A DNA stretch of 8,851 bases from ASMP01 sp041484115 (GCA_041484115.1 JBGPHA010000020.1:1-8851), one strand, 5' to 3'. Counted from the stretch's first letter, positions 1 through 6,297 are shown. Notes: generated by a model from the letters alone, not told the origin. Numbers and translations are program-made.

Positions 1-1
1 A

Positions 2-178
2 GTTAAACTCTTTGTTCTAGGAGCATTATTCATAATAAGCAACCAAAATCTTCACATTGGTATTTTGAATGAGAGGGGAATTTTTTTGAATGCCTATTCT
101 GGATGGGTTACAAATATTGTTCATCAGATTGTACAAATAACAGGATATATTATTAAGTTTGAATGGCTCCCCAAGTAA
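2..178 (+). CDS. C-terminal end of an unrecognised, probably membrane-associated protein (partial)
   Basis: An open frame enters from the left edge and runs 58 codons to TAA at 176-178. It begins with a hydrophobic stretch (residues 2-13 of the visible part, KLFVLGALFIIS), continues with a polar segment, and ends in ITGYIIKFEWLPK. The 5' part lies outside the window, so neither start nor full domain content can be given. The reading frame is supported by the lack of stops and by the next gene's TATA box sitting immediately after the stop codon, the spacing seen at other gene borders here. The tail pattern resembles conserved hypothetical proteins of DPANN archaea as I remember them. No function can be assigned. 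Confidence 0.6.
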   Translation, partial: VKLFVLGALFIISNQNLHIGILNERGIFLNAYSGWVTNIVHQIVQITGYIIKFEWLPK

Positions 179-180
179 TA

Positions 181-188
181 TTTATAAA
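181..188 (+). promoter_or_regulatory. TATA box of the 210-452 gene
   Basis: TTTATAAA starts 29 nt before the ATG at 210, in a gap of only 31 bp after the previous stop codon. Transcription would start at or very near the ATG, giving a leaderless mRNA. Confidence 0.6.
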
Positions 189-209
189 CCGAAATAGCCA
201 TAATACAAT

Positions 210-452
210 ATGGCTAAAAAAAGGGTGGTGGCTCAAAAAACTTCCTCATTAGAAAATAAAATAAATATATCCTGGAAAAATTTTCTCATTTTTTTAATAT
301 TATTCGTAGCCTCATTTTTATTTTATAATTTTTCTTCTACCTCTCTTTATCTGAATCTTTTCCTTCTCCTCTCTATAATTTTTGGGTTTTTGTCGCTGGC
401 ACTCCTCATAGTTCTTATAGTTTTCTTAATTCTTAAATCTGGAAAAAAGTGA
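210..452 (+). CDS. Small membrane protein with two predicted transmembrane helices
   Basis: An 80-residue protein of unknown function. A basic, polar N-terminus (MAKKRVVAQK, residues 1-10) precedes two hydrophobic segments at about residues 24-41 and 47-75, joined by a short Ser/Thr turn (FSSTS), and the chain ends in KSGKK. The lysines at both ends suggest a helical hairpin with both termini in the cytoplasm. The second segment is long for one membrane pass. The ATG is supported by a TATA box 29 nt upstream, which leaves no room for a Shine-Dalgarno leader. It stands alone between a partial gene and a tRNA gene and shares no operon with either. I recognise no family, and such short hydrophobic proteins carry little homology signal. 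Confidence 0.6.
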   Translation: MAKKRVVAQKTSSLENKINISWKNFLIFLILFVASFLFYNFSSTSLYLNLFLLLSIIFGFLSLALLIVLIVFLILKSGKK

Positions 453-466
453 TCTTTGGGAAATTT

Positions 467-473
467 TTTATAC
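467..473 (+). promoter_or_regulatory. Probable TATA box of the tRNA-Thr gene
   Basis: TTTATAC lies in a T-rich stretch starting 33 nt before the mature tRNA 5' end. This fits an archaeal box with a short 5' leader to be removed by RNase P. It sits 14 nt after the preceding stop codon. Confidence 0.4.
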
Positions 474-499
474 TCTGATTTTTCTCTATTTGGATATAA

Positions 500-573
500 G
501 CCTGTGTAGCTCAGCCGGTTAGAGCGCAACATTGGTAATGTTGAGGTCCTGAGTTCAATTCTCAGCACAGGCT
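500..573 (+). tRNA. trnT: tRNA-Thr (anticodon GGU)
   Basis: A complete cloverleaf can be drawn. The acceptor stem 500-506 pairs without mismatch with 566-572. The D stem is 509-512 with 522-525, the anticodon stem 527-531 with 539-543, and the T stem 549-553 with 561-565. The 7-nt anticodon loop 532-538 places GGT at 534-536, which reads the Thr codons ACC and ACU. The variable loop is 5 nt and the T loop is TTCAATT. Position 573 is T, the discriminator base usual for threonine tRNAs in many archaea. There is no intron and no encoded CCA, so a CCA-adding enzyme must finish the 3' end. The TATA box of the next gene begins only 10 nt downstream, and no clear terminator is visible. Confidence 0.97.
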
Positions 574-583
574 TTCACTTAGA

Positions 584-591
584 TTTATAAA
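584..591 (+). promoter_or_regulatory. TATA box of the 614-1102 gene
   Basis: TTTATAAA starts 30 nt before the ATG at 614, giving a predicted leaderless transcript independent of the tRNA just upstream. Confidence 0.6.
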
Positions 592-613
592 ATAAACATC
601 TTTACGATAAAAC

Positions 614-1102
614 ATGGAAAAATTAGGTATGGGGCTTGAAAGGCTGAAAACCGAGTATCTCACATTGCATAAGAAATATGGACTTCCTAGTTTTCAGGAA
701 ATGAATGAAGATTTCTATATAGAAAAAATCGCAGAGAACGAGACAGAGATATTGATAAGGGAAATAAGGAGAATGGTCGGAGACAGGCTTGCAAACTATA
801 TGAGATTTATCGAGAATTTACTGAATCCTGTGAATGTGCCAATGTTTGTTTTTTCTATAATAAAACTTATTGGAGCAGAAGAAAAGAAGAAACTTCAGGA
901 AATCTATAAAAAACTGATAAAAAATGAGATTAAATTTGTGGAAAGAGATTTACAATTTGAAGAGGACAAAGAAGCAGAATTTATAAGAGAATCTTATGAT
1001 CTTTGGCAGGAAATGAAAAAGGAAATTTCGGGAGTTCTTGAAATGGTGGATAAAAATTGGGAAATCAAGACAGAAGAGAGTAGTAAAGGATATTTTAGCT
1101 GA
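614..1102 (+). CDS. Conserved-looking helical protein of unknown function
   Basis: A 162-residue soluble protein, rich in Glu and Lys and predicted almost wholly alpha-helical. It has no signal peptide and no clear membrane helix. The segment at about residues 66-86 (ENLLNPVNVPMFVFSIIKLIG) is the most hydrophobic and may be a buried core helix. Residues 20-34 (KKYGLPSFQEMNEDF) look like a conserved N-terminal motif. I think similar proteins occur in DPANN genomes, but I cannot name a family. The start codon is supported by the TATA box 30 nt upstream. Stop TGA is at 1100-1102, four bases from the stop of the convergent pheT, so each transcript must end inside the other gene's coding sequence or overlap it. 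Confidence 0.75.
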   Translation: MEKLGMGLERLKTEYLTLHKKYGLPSFQEMNEDFYIEKIAENETEILIREIRRMVGDRLANYMRFIENLLNPVNVPMFVFSIIKLIGAEEKKKLQEIYKKLIKNEIKFVERDLQFEEDKEAEFIRESYDLWQEMKKEISGVLEMVDKNWEIKTEESSKGYFS

Positions 1103-1106
1103 GTAT

Positions 1107-2747
1107 TTATTTAGATAATTTATTCAAAACTTTTTCTAAACTTATTTCGAAAAGAGCCACAGGCATTTTTATCTTCCAATTTTTCAGGATTTTTGGATGT
1201 ATTTCTCCTATTAAACCAATAGGTTCACTGTTCAGAAGAATTTCAGCTGTTCTCCCTTCAATGAACAATAAAGACCGGTTTTTTGGTTCTTTGAAAGAAA
1301 CTTCCAAATCAAGCATCCTGAACATATATTCAAGTATTTGTTTTGTTTCTGTGAAGTTTCCAGGAGATAGGGCTGTAGATAGAGACTCTTTTTCAGCTAT
1401 TTTTTCTTGAGAGTTCAGGAAAACTTTTCCTATTTCAAATATCTTTTGTGGATACTCTGAATCTACATTTTCTGAAAAGATTTTTAGAAGAGAATGGCTT
1501 AAATTATTTCTCAAAACAGAATATTCTGTCTTTGATGCTTCTACTTCTATAGCACTCTCTTTTTCTGAAATGTTCATATTTTCCTCCTGATTTTTTTTGC
1601 TTATCAGATGATGGCTCGAAACTTCTAAAAGCCCAAGTCCAGATAAAATTAAGGCAATGCTTCTCTTTATTTTTTCCTTTGGATCCTCTGACCCTATGGT
1701 TGATATTTTAGGAATTTCAGGAACGAAATTTTCATAACCATATGCAATTGCTATATCTTCTATTAAATCAACTTCATGCAATATGTCCGCCCTCCATGAT
1801 GGGATTTCAACAGTCTTATTTTTATAATTATAACCCATTTTCTCGAGAAGTTGCTTTAGCTCCTTTTCGTTAATATTTATTCCTAAGAGATTATTTGCAT
1901 TTTCAAGAGAAATTCCCATATTCTTTGGAGTAAGGTCAGGGGTTGTTTTTTTTAATCCCTTAAGTTCCATCTGATAAATCCTTCCGCCCATGTCTGCCAT
2001 ACATGTGGTAATTATATTGAGGCATATATTCAAAACTCCGAAATCAAAACCAGAGCACTCAACAAACACATCTTCAGTCTTAGGAGTTATCCTTCCTGTA
2101 AGATGTGAATTTATCACAGGAGGCATGCTTAGTATTTGCTCTTTAGAATCTGTAAAGATTGGGAACTTAATCTTCCCTGCAAGAAGATGGGAATACTCTT
2201 TTCCTGCAGGATGTCTCTGAAGAATTTCAAGGCCTGAAAGTTCTTTGTCCATCTCTAAAGGTATGAATTTTATCTTATCTGGCTCAAGTGCTTTGAAATT
2301 TATTGGAAGTTCTATTTTTTCCAAAGGATAGATTCCTATTGCAGCCTTTTTTCTTTTTCTTCCTATAGTCACATGTAATACTTCCTGTAAGTCAATCAAT
2401 TCTTTTATTTTTTCATTGTCAAGTTGTAATCCTCTGACAATAGCACATGCCGTGTATGGTCTTACATCTTTGACAGAGGAATCTATAATAACAACATAAT
2501 TCTTTTCAGGTTTGTTTATCTTATATGATTGCAGGCCTGTTTTTTTCCCTAGGAAAGCCAGAAAAGATCTCTTGAATCCCTGATATGAAAGCAAATCTGG
2601 TCTGTTTGGGAAAACTTCTATGCTTATTTCATTCTCTTCCTCTCTTTCTATAGGGGTTCCAAACATTGAAATCCTATTTTTCATTTGCTCATTGAAAGTT
2701 CCTATCTCTTTTTCAAACTGCTTTTTGCTGAAAGTTACAATTGCCAT
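1107..2747 (-). CDS. pheT: Phenylalanine--tRNA ligase beta subunit (archaeal type)
   Basis: The beta subunit of PheRS, which pairs with PheS to charge tRNA-Phe with phenylalanine. In this family beta carries the B3/B4 editing module that hydrolyses mischarged Tyr-tRNA-Phe. Its 546 residues match the archaeal form, which lacks the long N-terminal tRNA-binding region of bacterial beta. Visible landmarks are NRPDLLSYQG (48-57), the editing-module stretch HPAGKEYSHLLAG (179-191) with SMPPVINSH (207-215), and a B5-like region from TPKNMGISLENANNLLGI (273-290) to IPSWRADILHEVDLIEDIA (315-333). A degenerate class II core follows, with VLRNNLSHSLL (411-421), IFEIGKVF (436-443) and FTETKQILEYM (465-475). 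It is the last gene of the operon. Its ATG lies 13 nt inside the preceding small gene, with no Shine-Dalgarno, so translation is probably coupled. Confidence 0.96.
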   Translation of the reverse strand: MAIVTFSKKQFEKEIGTFNEQMKNRISMFGTPIEREEENEISIEVFPNRPDLLSYQGFKRSFLAFLGKKTGLQSYKINKPEKNYVVIIDSSVKDVRPYTACAIVRGLQLDNEKIKELIDLQEVLHVTIGRKRKKAAIGIYPLEKIELPINFKALEPDKIKFIPLEMDKELSGLEILQRHPAGKEYSHLLAGKIKFPIFTDSKEQILSMPPVINSHLTGRITPKTEDVFVECSGFDFGVLNICLNIITTCMADMGGRIYQMELKGLKKTTPDLTPKNMGISLENANNLLGININEKELKQLLEKMGYNYKNKTVEIPSWRADILHEVDLIEDIAIAYGYENFVPEIPKISTIGSEDPKEKIKRSIALILSGLGLLEVSSHHLISKKNQEENMNISEKESAIEVEASKTEYSVLRNNLSHSLLKIFSENVDSEYPQKIFEIGKVFLNSQEKIAEKESLSTALSPGNFTETKQILEYMFRMLDLEVSFKEPKNRSLLFIEGRTAEILLNSEPIGLIGEIHPKILKNWKIKMPVALFEISLEKVLNKLSK

Positions 2748-2923
2748 TGGGATTCTATATTATAATTTAATCTTGTTAATTGATAGTTCAAACTTTCAAA
2801 TCCATTTGCCATATCACTACTTAATCTGTCTAATCTATTCATTAATTCGTAAAAATGTCCTCTAACCTCATTAGTTAGATTATTGAGATTTTCTTCACTT
2901 ATTTCTTCTAATTTATTTGTCAT
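2735..2923 (-). CDS. Small coiled-coil protein encoded between pheS and pheT
   Basis: A 62-residue protein that I do not recognise. The ATG at 2921-2923 overlaps the pheS stop as ATGA, the classic arrangement for coupled translation, and the gene ends with TAA 13 nt inside pheT. A TTG three codons upstream (2930-2932) is possible but less likely. Hydrophobic residues recur at 13, 16, 20, 24, 27, 31, 34, 38, 42, 45, 49, 52 and 56, an almost unbroken 3-4 / 3-4-4 rhythm that predicts one long amphipathic helix forming a coiled coil. The N-terminus is acidic (KLEEISEEN, 4-12) and the C-terminus ends SQWQL. It has no membrane segment and no cysteine. Because it is locked between the two PheRS subunit genes, a role with the synthetase (assembly or binding) is an attractive guess without direct support. 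Confidence 0.7.
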   Translation of the reverse strand: MTNKLEEISEENLNNLTNEVRGHFYELMNRLDRLSSDMANGFESLNYQLTRLNYNIESQWQL

Positions 2924-4446
2924 TTTATCCAAAATTTAATTTTTCTCAGTTGATTTATATCATTCTTGTAAAAATCACGGAGGTCTTTTATTTTATAGTA
3001 ATCCATTATTATCCTGTCAAAACCAGGTCCCCATGCCAGTACAGGAATATTTTCTCCGAGAAGAGGAACGACAACCTCTGGCCTGAAAATTCCAGCTCCT
3101 CCAAGCTCAAGCCAGACTTTTCTTTCAGGATGCCAGACATCCACTTCTACACTTGGTTCTGTATAGGGGAAATATCCTGGCCTGAATCTCACTTTCTCGA
3201 ATCCCATTTTTGCGAAAAATTCTTTTAAATATCCAAGCAAATGCCTGAAGTTTGCTTTTTTATCTATGACAATCCCCTCTGTTTGGTTGAATTCAAAACC
3301 ATGGCTCCAATCTATGGTTTCATTTCTGAAACATTTTCCAATAGCAAAGAATTTTGCAGGAATCTCTTCCGGTTTTAACCTTGCTAGAGTTTGAGAAGAA
3401 AGACAAGTGGTATGGGTTCTTAAAACAAGTTTTTTTGCTTCTTCCTCATCCCACTTATAATTCCAACCAGTACTTCCAGCCACTCCATTTTCATGGCTCT
3501 CTTTTATTGCCTTTACAATTTTTTTTTCAGGGAGATCTTCTTTTTTATTCAGGAAAAAAGTATCCTGCATCTCTCTTACAGGATGATCTTGTGCAGTGAA
3601 AAGGGCATCGAAATTCCAGAAACTACTAACAATCATTTTCCCTGACATTTCTTTGAAACCCATTTGGGTCCATAGAGTTCTTGCATAATCCACAGCCTGA
3701 TTTACGAAATGCCTTTTTCCACCACTTATTTTTGAAACAGGCAAACTTATGTCATATCTTCTGAACTTTTTCCCTTTCCATAGAGAATCTTTTTTTAAAA
3801 TTTCAGGAGTTATCTGCTCTATAAGAGCTTGCGTATTTACTCCCATGCTTATTATTCTTTTTCCAAGCTCAGTTACTTCTATTTCTGTTATTTTTTCGTC
3901 AATTATCTCTATTATACCTTTCCTGTTTTTCAAGGATTCCATGGCATATAGCTGCTCTTTGCTCATAGAATCATATTCTAGAGGAAGAGATTCTAGGAAA
4001 ATTTCTTCGAGACTTTTTCTAGAAATTTCTTCTTTTTTTGTGCTTAATATTATTTTTTCTTTTTTCAGCTCTATGAATGCTTTTTTCTTAAGAACTCCGA
4101 GAGATGCTTTGAACTCTTCTTTAGAAAGATTGCTCTGTTTTTCTGCCTCCTCCATCTTGATTATTCTTTTTTCATCAAGAAGATGCAAAAGCCGCCTTTC
4201 AGGAAGCCCCTTTTTTCTGTATAATGCTCCATTAATCCCAACATCTACTATTTTTTTCTGTTTTGTGAATATCTCTACGAGACCTTTGTTTTTTAGATAT
4301 TCTAGGGATCTTATGACAGATACTTTATCAAGATTTGATTTCTTGCAAATTTCTGCAATATTTTTTTCTTCCAGATGTGGAAGAATTTTTCTTTCATTTG
4401 GACTTAGGGATTCTAAAATTCTGTTTATTTCCATTTTTCCATCCAT
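2920..4446 (-). CDS. pheS: Phenylalanine--tRNA ligase alpha subunit (archaeal type)
   Basis: The catalytic subunit of PheRS, which activates Phe with ATP and transfers it to tRNA-Phe. The 508 residues start with winged-helix-like DNA/RNA-binding modules (about 10-220: SPNERKILPHLEEKN, a second near 84-130, a third near 160-200), as in archaeal and eukaryotic alpha subunits. The class II core follows: GFKEMSG (263-269), LFTAQDHPVREMQDTFF (282-298), RTHTTCLSSQTL (343-354), motif 2 CFRNETIDWSHGFEFNQTEG (372-391), FRPGYFPYTEPSVEVDV (421-437), LELGGAGIFRPEV (446-458) and motif 3 AWGPGFDRIIM (471-481). Archaeal relatives usually read EFHQ in motif 2 and AWGLG or AWGGG in motif 3, so EFNQ and AWGPG are variants. 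The start could also be the ATG at 4432-4434 (504 residues, MEINRILESL), which cuts the overlap with rnp3 from 22 to 10 nt. Confidence 0.96.
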   Translation of the reverse strand: MDGKMEINRILESLSPNERKILPHLEEKNIAEICKKSNLDKVSVIRSLEYLKNKGLVEIFTKQKKIVDVGINGALYRKKGLPERRLLHLLDEKRIIKMEEAEKQSNLSKEEFKASLGVLKKKAFIELKKEKIILSTKKEEISRKSLEEIFLESLPLEYDSMSKEQLYAMESLKNRKGIIEIIDEKITEIEVTELGKRIISMGVNTQALIEQITPEILKKDSLWKGKKFRRYDISLPVSKISGGKRHFVNQAVDYARTLWTQMGFKEMSGKMIVSSFWNFDALFTAQDHPVREMQDTFFLNKKEDLPEKKIVKAIKESHENGVAGSTGWNYKWDEEEAKKLVLRTHTTCLSSQTLARLKPEEIPAKFFAIGKCFRNETIDWSHGFEFNQTEGIVIDKKANFRHLLGYLKEFFAKMGFEKVRFRPGYFPYTEPSVEVDVWHPERKVWLELGGAGIFRPEVVVPLLGENIPVLAWGPGFDRIIMDYYKIKDLRDFYKNDINQLRKIKFWIK

Positions 4447-4874
4447 GTCGGCATTCCTAATACAAGGCCGAGAGCATTTAAGTCATATAGACTTTTTTCA
4501 TCATTTGAAATTGAAATGAATCTCATTTTTAATTTATTTTTATTGCAGATTTTTACATTTTGCCTTATGCGGGACAGGATTTGAGCTTTTTTCTCCCCCT
4601 CTGTTTCAAGGATTTCATCGAGATTGATACCCATAATAACATTCTTCTTTTTTGCGAGTTTTGCGAGAACATGGTTGAATCCAGAATCCCTTTGTTTTAT
4701 CTTGTCTTTTCTGCCTTCTTGGTTTATCAATAGTATATTTATAGTTTCCTTTTCAAGAACTTTTCTGTTTAACTCATCATCATCACTAGTAAAAACTATT
4801 TCTTTGCCTTTATTTTCTCTTATTTTCTTCCTGGCTTCATTGAAATCTTTCCCTGAAATTATGATATACTCCAT
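4425..4874 (-). CDS. rnp3: Ribonuclease P protein component 3 (Rpp30/p30 family)
   Basis: The archaeal RNase P subunit of the p30 family, a TIM-barrel-like protein that works with Pop5 and the RNA to cut the 5' leader from pre-tRNA. The family signature is the run QRDSGFNHVLAKLAKKKNVI (61-80) followed by MGINLDEIL. Next come a helix with SRIRQNVKICNKNKLKM (101-117), the strand FISISNDE (119-126) and the terminal LYDLNALGLVLGMPTWM (129-145). At 149 residues it is shorter than the roughly 200-240 residues of well-studied archaeal members, so parts of the barrel are reduced. The ATG is fixed by a TATA box 29 nt upstream. It is the first gene of the operon with pheS, the coiled-coil gene and pheT, and its 3' end overlaps the pheS start. 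The signature is clear but the protein is short. Confidence 0.88.
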   Translation of the reverse strand: MEYIIISGKDFNEARKKIRENKGKEIVFTSDDDELNRKVLEKETINILLINQEGRKDKIKQRDSGFNHVLAKLAKKKNVIMGINLDEILETEGEKKAQILSRIRQNVKICNKNKLKMRFISISNDEKSLYDLNALGLVLGMPTWMEKWK

Positions 4875-4895
4875 TTCTTAAAGAGATAAGAAGTA

Positions 4896-4903
4896 TTTAT
4901 AAA
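4896..4903 (-). promoter_or_regulatory. TATA box of the rnp3-pheS-small gene-pheT operon
   Basis: TTTATAAA on the minus strand starts 29 nt before the rnp3 ATG, in a 37-bp gap. The downstream genes overlap one another, and I see no correctly spaced box for pheS, the small gene or pheT. This box therefore probably drives all four as one leaderless mRNA of about 3.8 kb. Confidence 0.6.
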
Positions 4904-4911
4904 AATTGGGA

Positions 4912-5163
4912 TTAAGAGCGGTTATAATCCTTCAAAAAACTTCTGATTCTATAACTAATGTTATCATGGGGGTCTTGTTTCTCTAAAACTCTCAAAACTT
5001 TTTCAACAGATGACCTATGTTCTGCTGGAATTGATTCCATAATCTCATAAAATTCTCTTTTCCTTTTTTCAATTCTTTCAAAATCTCTTCTCACCTTGTA
5101 GTATATTCCTCCTAGGGTTACGCTTCCTAAAAGACCAATTATGAGGATGTTTTCTAATTCCAT
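4912..5163 (-). CDS. Small membrane-anchored protein of unknown function
   Basis: An 83-residue protein. A hydrophobic helix at about residues 5-21 (NILIIGLLGSVTLGGIY) is followed by a charged helical stretch (KVRRDFERIEKRKREFYEI, about 23-41). A soluble C-terminal part contains SIPAEHRSSVEKVLRVLEKQ. It is probably anchored by the N-terminal helix, with the basic segment on the cytoplasmic side. The frame is open further upstream to an ATG at 5233-5235, but that would overlap the end of pyrH by 38 nt and bury the promoter. The ATG at 5161-5163 lies 28 nt after an A/T box and gives a normal membrane-anchor N-terminus, so I prefer it. It has its own promoter despite sharing direction with pyrH. 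No family recognised. Confidence 0.65.
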   Translation of the reverse strand: MELENILIIGLLGSVTLGGIYYKVRRDFERIEKRKREFYEIMESIPAEHRSSVEKVLRVLEKQDPHDNISYRIRSFLKDYNRS

Positions 5164-5179
5164 TTTAATAAATAGAAGA

Positions 5180-5191
5180 TATAATTTATTT
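5180..5191 (-). promoter_or_regulatory. TATA-like box of the 4912-5163 gene
   Basis: AAATAAATTATA on the minus strand begins 28 nt before the ATG at 5163 and lies just after the pyrH stop codon. It is a weaker match than the TTTATAAA boxes, but its spacing supports the shorter start. Confidence 0.4.
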
Positions 5192-5197
5192 ATTTTT

Positions 5198-5887
5198 CTA
5201 ACCGTAAATAAGAGTTCCTTTGAAACCTTTATCATGAAGAACAGCCTCTAGCTGTTTCAAATCTTTTCCCAAAATATAAGTCTTAATCCTTTCTTTCATT
5301 ATAATTCCTGCAGCTGTTCCGTCAAGGACAAAGTGCTGGCCCGGCTTGTATTTATCCTTATTAGCCATTCCACAGAATTCTCTCCAGCTTATCCTTAAAA
5401 TGAGTTTTGCATCCTTATGCTCTAAAGGATTTTTGTTATAGAGGCCCGAAACATTGGTAAGATTGATAAAAATTGTCTTGAAATCTCTCGCAATCTCTGC
5501 AGATGTAGAGTCAGAGGTTTGTTTTGGCTTATATTCCAAAGCTCCGCAAAAAATAATATCTTGTTTCTTTATGTATTTCTTCAATGTTTCTGTCGTATGT
5601 GGGATTCCAAGTTCAGGATCTATTCCAAAAAGATAACTCATGAATCTGGCATTCATCCTTGTCGCAGATATTCCTGAAAAACTCTGGAGATCCTCATTAA
5701 GGCCAGCTTTTCTTAGGGCAGCAATATACTTTCTGGCAATGCTTCCTCCGCCGCAGACAATTATAAATTTGTATTTTTTTGCATTTCTTAAAATTACCTT
5801 TTTGAATTTTTGTAAGAAGCCGACATCAACCTCATCAGGAATTATCAGACTTCCTCCAAGACTTAAAACTACAATCCTCTTTTTCAT
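5198..5887 (-). CDS. pyrH: Uridylate (UMP) kinase, archaeal type
   Basis: A cytosolic amino-acid-kinase-fold enzyme that phosphorylates UMP to UDP with ATP, the first step from UMP toward UTP and CTP. Its 229 residues match the usual archaeal length of about 225-230. Motifs in order are LSLGGSLI (8-15, phosphate loop), CGGGSIARKY (45-54), GISATRMNARFM (72-83, nucleotide site), KQTSDSTSAEIA (122-132 region), NLTNVSGLYNKNP (142-154), and FVLDGTAAGIIM with KTYILG near the end (186-207). The family usually reads TNVDGVY..DP in the fifth motif. Here both aspartates are replaced, by Ser147 and Asn153. The ATG at 5885-5887 is supported by an AT box about 30 nt upstream. The gene stands between two others of the same direction, each with its own box, so it is probably transcribed alone. 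Confidence 0.93.
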   Translation of the reverse strand: MKKRIVVLSLGGSLIIPDEVDVGFLQKFKKVILRNAKKYKFIIVCGGGSIARKYIAALRKAGLNEDLQSFSGISATRMNARFMSYLFGIDPELGIPHTTETLKKYIKKQDIIFCGALEYKPKQTSDSTSAEIARDFKTIFINLTNVSGLYNKNPLEHKDAKLILRISWREFCGMANKDKYKPGQHFVLDGTAAGIIMKERIKTYILGKDLKQLEAVLHDKGFKGTLIYG

Positions 5888-5907
5888 TATTATTAAAATA
5901 AAAACAT

Positions 5908-5917
5908 ATTTTTATAT
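5908..5917 (-). promoter_or_regulatory. TATA box of pyrH
   Basis: ATATAAAAAT on the minus strand starts 30 nt before the pyrH ATG, in a gap of 31 bp after the DUF357 stop. It predicts a leaderless transcript. Confidence 0.5.
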
Positions 5918-5918
5918 T

Positions 5919-6200
5919 TTACTTTATTGTGAATAATCTATCATCTCTTACATCGAAAATACCGAGTCTTGCACCGGAATCAAGCCAGCCGTGTGCATAA
6001 TTTAATGCAGCGAAGGCGTTCACTAGGTCTTTCTTCTTTTCAAAATATCCTGAATCTGAAGTATAATTTTCAACCATTTCAATTATTTTCTTTGCCTCTT
6101 TTCCTTTGTTTTTTGCTATAGATTTTTTTGCAATTTCAAGGGCTTTTTCTGTCAGACTTCTATATTTATCCAGTTTTTCCTTTGTTATTTTGTCTTTCAT
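5919..6200 (-). CDS. DUF357 family protein
   Basis: A 93-residue, all-helical archaeal protein. The C-terminal half carries the family signature: DLVNAFAALNYAHGWLDSGA (58-77) continued by RLGIFDV. The N-terminal half is a basic helix (KEKLDKYRSLTEKALEIAKK, 7-26). DUF357 proteins are small archaeal helical-bundle proteins with no established biochemical role that I know. The start ATG at 6198-6200 has a TATA box 29 nt upstream. The gene ends 31 bp before pyrH, with a separate pyrH promoter between, so the neighbourhood gives no strong functional hint. Family assignment is confident and function unknown. Confidence 0.85.
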   Translation of the reverse strand: MKDKITKEKLDKYRSLTEKALEIAKKSIAKNKGKEAKKIIEMVENYTSDSGYFEKKKDLVNAFAALNYAHGWLDSGARLGIFDVRDDRLFTIK

Positions 6201-6221
6201 TTAAGAACAAAGAGAATTTTA

Positions 6222-6229
6222 TTTTTAAA
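6222..6229 (-). promoter_or_regulatory. TATA box of the DUF357 gene
   Basis: TTTAAAAA on the minus strand starts 29 nt before the ATG at 6200. It shares a 97-bp divergent intergenic region with the promoter of the 6298 gene. Confidence 0.5.
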
Positions 6230-6251
6230 CCTACTCAAACATGCAGAAATC

Positions 6252-6261
6252 TTTAAATATA
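6252..6261 (+). promoter_or_regulatory. TATA box of the 6298-7032 gene
   Basis: TTTAAATATA starts 46 nt before the ATG at 6298. This is farther than at the leaderless genes and predicts a 5' leader of about 17 nt. The same decamer lies 47 nt before the 8558 gene. Confidence 0.5.
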
Positions 6262-6287
6262 AAGACGTCCTTTCTTTTTCATTAAAA

Positions 6288-6291
6288 GAGG
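6288..6291 (+). promoter_or_regulatory. Shine-Dalgarno-like site of the 6298-7032 gene
   Basis: GAGG in the context AAAGAGGC lies 6 nt before the ATG, inside the predicted short leader. It is the only convincing Shine-Dalgarno I see at the promoter-proximal genes in the window. Confidence 0.5.
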
Positions 6292-6297
6292 CTAATA

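Noticed and set aside
347..568. A minus-strand open frame across the tRNA gene
   Set aside because: It runs antisense through a perfect tRNA-Thr cloverleaf and the 210-452 gene, has low-complexity basic content and no promoter at the expected spacing.
2754..2764. TATA-like TTATAATATA just upstream of pheT on the minus strand
   Set aside because: It lies only about 7-17 nt before the pheT ATG, too near for a productive promoter, and is inside the small coding gene.
2735..2932. TTG start for the coiled-coil gene three codons upstream
   Set aside because: The ATG at 2921-2923 forms an ATGA overlap with the pheS stop, a common coupled arrangement, so the ATG is the simpler start.
3749..4519. 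A 256-codon plus-strand open frame antisense to pheS and rnp3
   Set aside because: It is the complement of Lys/Glu-rich helical coding sequence, which yields Phe/Ser/Leu-rich artefacts. It has no sensible domain, and both sense genes are well-supported families.
4912..5235. Longer version of the small membrane protein starting at 5235
   Set aside because: It overlaps pyrH by 38 nt and adds 24 residues with no domain. The ATG at 5163 has a box 28 nt upstream and a natural membrane-anchor N-terminus.
5640..5936. Plus-strand open frame antisense to the 5' end of pyrH
   Set aside because: PyrH motifs are intact on the minus strand, and the antisense product is a hydrophobic mix without pattern. 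Other plus-strand frames within 1990-5636 fail for the same reason.
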